From contig NZ_AJXN01000052.1 in assembly GCF_000286355.1 (NCBI RefSeq), positions 1 through 37,625 on the forward strand: a stretch of DNA of 37,625 nucleotides, given 5' to 3'. Below are positions 34,232 through 37,625 of the stretch, one piece after another. This stretch comes from Kocuria atrinae C3-8 (GTDB taxonomy: Bacteria > Actinomycetota > Actinomycetes > Actinomycetales > Micrococcaceae). A program made the position numbers and the translations under genes. Each line of letters starts with the position of its first letter. Position 1 is the stretch's first letter. The notes under the pieces were generated by a model that had not been told where the DNA came from, ran no database searches, and saw only the letters and a list, made by a program, of their open reading frames with translations.

Positions 34232-36076
34232 GTGGCACATCTGATTGGCGGAGAGAATCTGCACCTCGAGTATCCGACCAAGACCGTTTTCGACGCGGTC
34301 TCCATAGGCATCGATCAGGGTGACCGGATTGGCATTGTAGGGCGCAATGGCGACGGTAAGTCAACGCTGATGCGCCTACTCGCCGGCCGCATCAATCCCG
34401 ACGGCGGGCGGGTCACCGTTCGCTCGGGAACCACCGTGGGCATGCTGGACCAGGCGGACACCCTGGACCCGAACCAGACGGTGGGGCACGCCGTCGTGGG
34501 CGATGTCCCCGACCACGAATGGGCCTCGGACGCCAAGGTGCGCGACGTGATTTCGGGTCTGGTCTCGGACGTTGACTGGGATACGAACGTCAGCGAACTC
34601 TCCGGCGGTCAGCGACGTCGCGTGGCCCTGGCCGGCCTGCTGGCCCAGGACTGGGACGTCATTTTCCTGGACGAGCCCACCAACCACCTGGACGTGGACG
34701 GCATCACCTGGCTGGCCAAGCACCTCAATAACCGCTGGTCCAAGAACTCTGGTGCGCTGGTGGTCGTGACTCACGACCGTTGGTTCCTGGACGCCGTGTG
34801 CACGGACACGTGGGAGGTGCACGACCGCATGGTCGAGCCCTTCGAGGGTGGTTACGCGGCCTACGTTTTGCAACGTGTGGAGCGCGATCGCCAGGCTGCG
34901 GTGGTCGAGCAGAAGCGACAGAACCTTATGCGCAAGGAACTCGCGTGGTTGCGCCGCGGTGCTCCCGCTCGCACCTCCAAGCCCAAGTTCCGCATCGACG
35001 CCGCCAACCAACTGATTTCCGACGTTCCCCCACCGCGCGATTCGGTCTCGCTCTCGCGCATGGCCGTGTCCCGGTTGGGCAAGGACGTGGTGGACATCGA
35101 GAACGTCTCCGTCTCCTTCGACGGTGCCAACGGCGAAACCACCGTGCTCAACGACGTCACCTGGCTGATCGCCCCAGGCGAGCGCACGGGCATCCTGGGC
35201 GTCAACGGCGCGGGCAAGTCCACGCTGTTGGGACTGGTCACGGGCGCGGTCTCCCCCACCTCGGGGCGGGTCAAGCGCGGCAAGACCGTTAAGATCTCCA
35301 CGCTCACGCAGCAGTTGGCGGAACTCGACGACGTGGCCAACGACCGCGTCTCGGACGTCGTGGCCAGCAAGAAAACCAGCTACGTGACCGAGGGCAAGGA
35401 AATGAGCCCCACCCAACTTCTCGAGCGACTGGGATTCACCTCCGCTCAGCTCAAGACCCCGGTCAAGGATCTGTCCGGTGGGCAGAAGCGCCGACTGCAG
35501 TTGCTCATGATCCTGCTGGACGAGCCCAACGTGCTGATCCTCGACGAGCCCTCCAACGACCTGGACACGGACATGCTCGCCGCCATGGAGGACCTCCTGG
35601 ACACTTGGCCCGGCACGCTCTTGGTGGTCTCCCACGACCGGTACCTGCTCGAGCGCGTGACCGACCAGCAGTACGCCGTGATCAACGGCCAGTTCCGCCA
35701 CCTGCCCGGCGGTGTCGAGGAGTACCTGAAGCTTTCGGCCTCGTCCGATTCGGGATCGGCCGCTGGCTCTGCCGGTGCCTCCAACCCGATGGCGGCTTCT
35801 TCTTCGGGTTCCGGTGCCGACGCCGCCGCAGGCTCGCCTTCCGAGTCCAAGCTCTCCGGCTCCGAGGCGCGCGCCGCGCAAAAGGAACTGGGCGCCGTCG
35901 AACGCAAGCTGCAGAAGCTCAACAAGGAAGCCGAGGCCCTGGACGAGACCATGGCCGCAGCGGATCCCTCCGATTTCGAGGGGCTGGGCAAGCTGTCCGC
36001 ACAGAAGTCCGAGCTTCAGGAACAGATGGACGAGCTGGAGATGCGGTGGCTGGAGTTGGGCGAGGCGCTCGAGTAA
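34232..36076 (+). CDS. ABC-F family ATPase, Uup-like
   Basis: A soluble protein with two ATP-binding cassettes and no membrane domain, of the ABC-F family that acts on ribosomes. Cassette one has Walker A GRNGDGKST (about 37-45), LSGGQ (123-127) and DEPTNHLD (147-154). The inter-cassette linker follows. Cassette two has GVNGAGKST (323-331), LSGGQ (414-418) and DEPSNDLD (438-445). A Ser/Gly/Ala-rich linker (about 505-545) leads to a C-terminal coiled coil (about 550-612), as in Uup. I choose the GTG at 34232 (VAHLIGGENLHLEY), apparently leaderless, rather than the open frame up to 34163. The product has 614 residues. Whether it gives antibiotic resistance cannot be told; a housekeeping role is more likely. 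Confidence 0.93.
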   Translation: MAHLIGGENLHLEYPTKTVFDAVSIGIDQGDRIGIVGRNGDGKSTLMRLLAGRINPDGGRVTVRSGTTVGMLDQADTLDPNQTVGHAVVGDVPDHEWASDAKVRDVISGLVSDVDWDTNVSELSGGQRRRVALAGLLAQDWDVIFLDEPTNHLDVDGITWLAKHLNNRWSKNSGALVVVTHDRWFLDAVCTDTWEVHDRMVEPFEGGYAAYVLQRVERDRQAAVVEQKRQNLMRKELAWLRRGAPARTSKPKFRIDAANQLISDVPPPRDSVSLSRMAVSRLGKDVVDIENVSVSFDGANGETTVLNDVTWLIAPGERTGILGVNGAGKSTLLGLVTGAVSPTSGRVKRGKTVKISTLTQQLAELDDVANDRVSDVVASKKTSYVTEGKEMSPTQLLERLGFTSAQLKTPVKDLSGGQKRRLQLLMILLDEPNVLILDEPSNDLDTDMLAAMEDLLDTWPGTLLVVSHDRYLLERVTDQQYAVINGQFRHLPGGVEEYLKLSASSDSGSAAGSAGASNPMAASSSGSGADAAAGSPSESKLSGSEARAAQKELGAVERKLQKLNKEAEALDETMAAADPSDFEGLGKLSAQKSELQEQMDELEMRWLELGEALE

Positions 36077-36162
36077 GCCACGGTTCCCAACCGGTAACCT
36101 TGAGATACTGAAAGGCACACAGCGGTGTCTTTTCATGCGACGTCCGCATCTCAGGGGGAGAT

Positions 36163-37588
36163 ATGTCAGAGAACACGCCCAAGCGACCGGAACTCACCGA
36201 TGAGCGCCATGAATTCGGCGTTGAGGAGATGTTCTTCTCCACCACCGATGCGAAGGGCGTGATCACCAACGCCAACGACGTGTTCGTGCGCATCAGCCAC
36301 TACGGCGAGGACGAGCTCATGGGCGCTCCGCACAACATTCTGCGCCACCCCGAGATGCCCGCGGCCGCCTTCAAGTTCATGTGGGACGAGCTCCAGGCTG
36401 GCCGCAAGTTCTGTGCGTACGTGCGCAACCTGGCCGCCGACGGCGCTACCTACGACGTGTTCGCCACCGTGGTTCCCGTGGGCGATTCCTATCTCTCGGT
36501 ACGCACCCGGCCGCTTCGCCAGGACCTGTGGGACGTAGTGTTCGAGCAGTACAAGGCCACGTTGGACGTCGAGAAGGCCCAGCGGGACGGCAACTCCCGC
36601 CATCAGGTAGCCGTCCTGGGCGCCGAAGACCTGGGCGCTCGCGTGGGTTCCCTGGGATTCAGCGGCGTGGCGGATCTGTGTGCTCAGCTACTGATTGCCG
36701 AGGTGCAGGAACACAGCGCGCAGTCCTCACTCCTCCCCGACCGCCCCGACGCGACCGGCGCGGTGGGACAGCTTCTTCACATCACGCGCAGCATCGAAGG
36801 CCAGGTCACGGGCCTGATTTCCCGGCTCGAAGAATACGGCGCCCTCGTCGCTCGGTTGCGGGCCGCCAATGACGACGTCGCTCCGACCGTTCAGCGCGTC
36901 CGCGACCTGCGCGACGCGTCCACACGGGCACGGACAAGTTGGCTCCTGAGGCAACCGAGAACTCGCCCCAGGGTGCGGGAGGTGACGCAGCGGCGTCGTC
37001 GGAGGAGACCGCTGCCCTGCAGGAAACGCTGCGGCACCTGGCCGAGGTCATCGATGACCGTGTGGCGTCTGCGCTGACCGGATACGAGAATCTGCCGGAT
37101 CAGCTGGCGGAGTTGGCGGGTGCCATTGACGAGATGCGCGCGGACATCGCTCTGTTGCGACTGCACAATTCCATGGTCGGGCGACTTGCCCTGGAGCTTC
37201 TGGACGGCAAGTCCACGCAGGCCTTCACCGCGGTCCCGCTGCTGTGTGACGCTCTGACGGAAGGTGCCAACCGGACTGCATCGCGGGTGGCCAAGCTCGC
37301 GAACTGACGCAGGCGATTCCGGAGATCCTGTCCTCCGCGATTGCCGGGGTGGACCGTTCGCGCCGCCAGCTCAACAAGTGGGCGGGGACCACCGAACGCT
37401 TTGACAATGCACATGACGTGGCCGAAGAACGTGAGTACGTGGAGACGCAGGCGCAGACGGGCTTCGATGAGTTGAACGAGTTGTCCGCCCTGGGTGCCAA
37501 GTGCACGTTCCTGACCATGCCGTTCGACGCGGACTCCATGGCCGCGAACGTTGCGGGGATCCGCGGGGCGTTGGAGCAGCTGAAGTAG
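36163..37588 (+). CDS. Soluble Aer-type PAS domain protein with a helical signalling region, two frame breaks
   Basis: A 475-residue protein after repair. The N-terminal PAS domain (about residues 15-125) resembles the aerotaxis receptor Aer: FFSTTDAKGVITNANDVFVRISHY, GAPHNILRHPEMPAAAFKFMW and YLSVRTRP. The rest is mostly helical, with two long coils around an Ala/Ser/Glu linker, and no membrane span or HAMP domain. The typical methyl-acceptor hairpin sequence of chemoreceptors is not evident; IALLRLHNSMVGRLALELL is a divergent candidate. The frame is lost near 36922 (joining RDAS to HTGTDKLAPE) and near 37303 (joining VAKLA to ELTQAIPEIL). The ATG has GGGGGAGAT upstream. Binding of flavin or heme and a role in redox sensing are inference. 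Confidence 0.75.
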
Positions 37589-37625
37589 CGAGACCTTGAG
37601 AGAAAGAGACCGTCCACTTCCTCGA

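Noticed and set aside
34376-36136. 586-codon open frame antisense to the ABC-F gene
   Set aside because: Composition is Gly/His/Val/Gln biased with no motif, while the sense strand encodes a full two-cassette ATPase.

Overview
The window is about 37.6 kb of G+C-rich actinobacterial chromosome, most like a member of the Micrococcaceae (Kocuria/Rothia/Arthrobacter relatives). This placement is an inference from gene content: a fused RmlC-RmlD protein, a CobA-CbiX fusion, an L25/Ctc ribosomal protein, a DUF2505 protein, SufS-SufU, GTG/TTG starts and leaderless promoters. The species cannot be named from the sequence alone.

Layout. 0-3.1 kb (minus): rmlB, rmlC-rmlD fusion and a TagD-like cytidylyltransferase. 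3.1-7.3 kb: a small membrane protein and mfd with a coupled small gene. 7.4-10.1 kb: hemD and, convergent to it, the siroheme enzyme cobA-cbiX. 10.2-20.7 kb: a polysaccharide locus, with a GT2 gene (minus), a plus-strand operon wzz-GT4-wzy-GT4, and a converging minus-strand operon GT4-tandem hydrolase-wzx; the two operons meet at paired hairpins near 15.9 kb. 20.9-24.8 kb: DUF2505, nhaA, sufS-sufU. 24.9-26.3 kb: pth and rplY. 26.7-30.2 kb: a polyprenyl-phosphate sugar phosphotransferase and a secreted GH25 lysozyme with LGFP repeats. 30.3-33.0 kb: prs, glmU, tRNA-Gln. 33.1-37.6 kb: two unknown coupled genes, an Uup-like ABC-F ATPase, and a soluble Aer-type PAS protein.

How it works together. 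The envelope genes form a nearly complete Wzx/Wzy-type pathway: dTDP-rhamnose supply (RmlB, RmlC-D; RmlA is not here), a CDP-alcohol supplier (TagD-like), a priming transferase, four glycosyltransferases, flippase, polymerase and chain-length regulator. They lie in and around a housekeeping block (glmU-prs-rplY-pth-mfd) that is more compact in many actinobacteria.

Main caution. Fifteen genes are broken by frame changes. In every one, adding single bases (26 in total, never removing one) restores a full-length, family-like protein. Many breaks lie in G or C runs. This looks like uncorrected base loss in the sequence rather than gene decay, so I annotate these as whole genes with the break points given.
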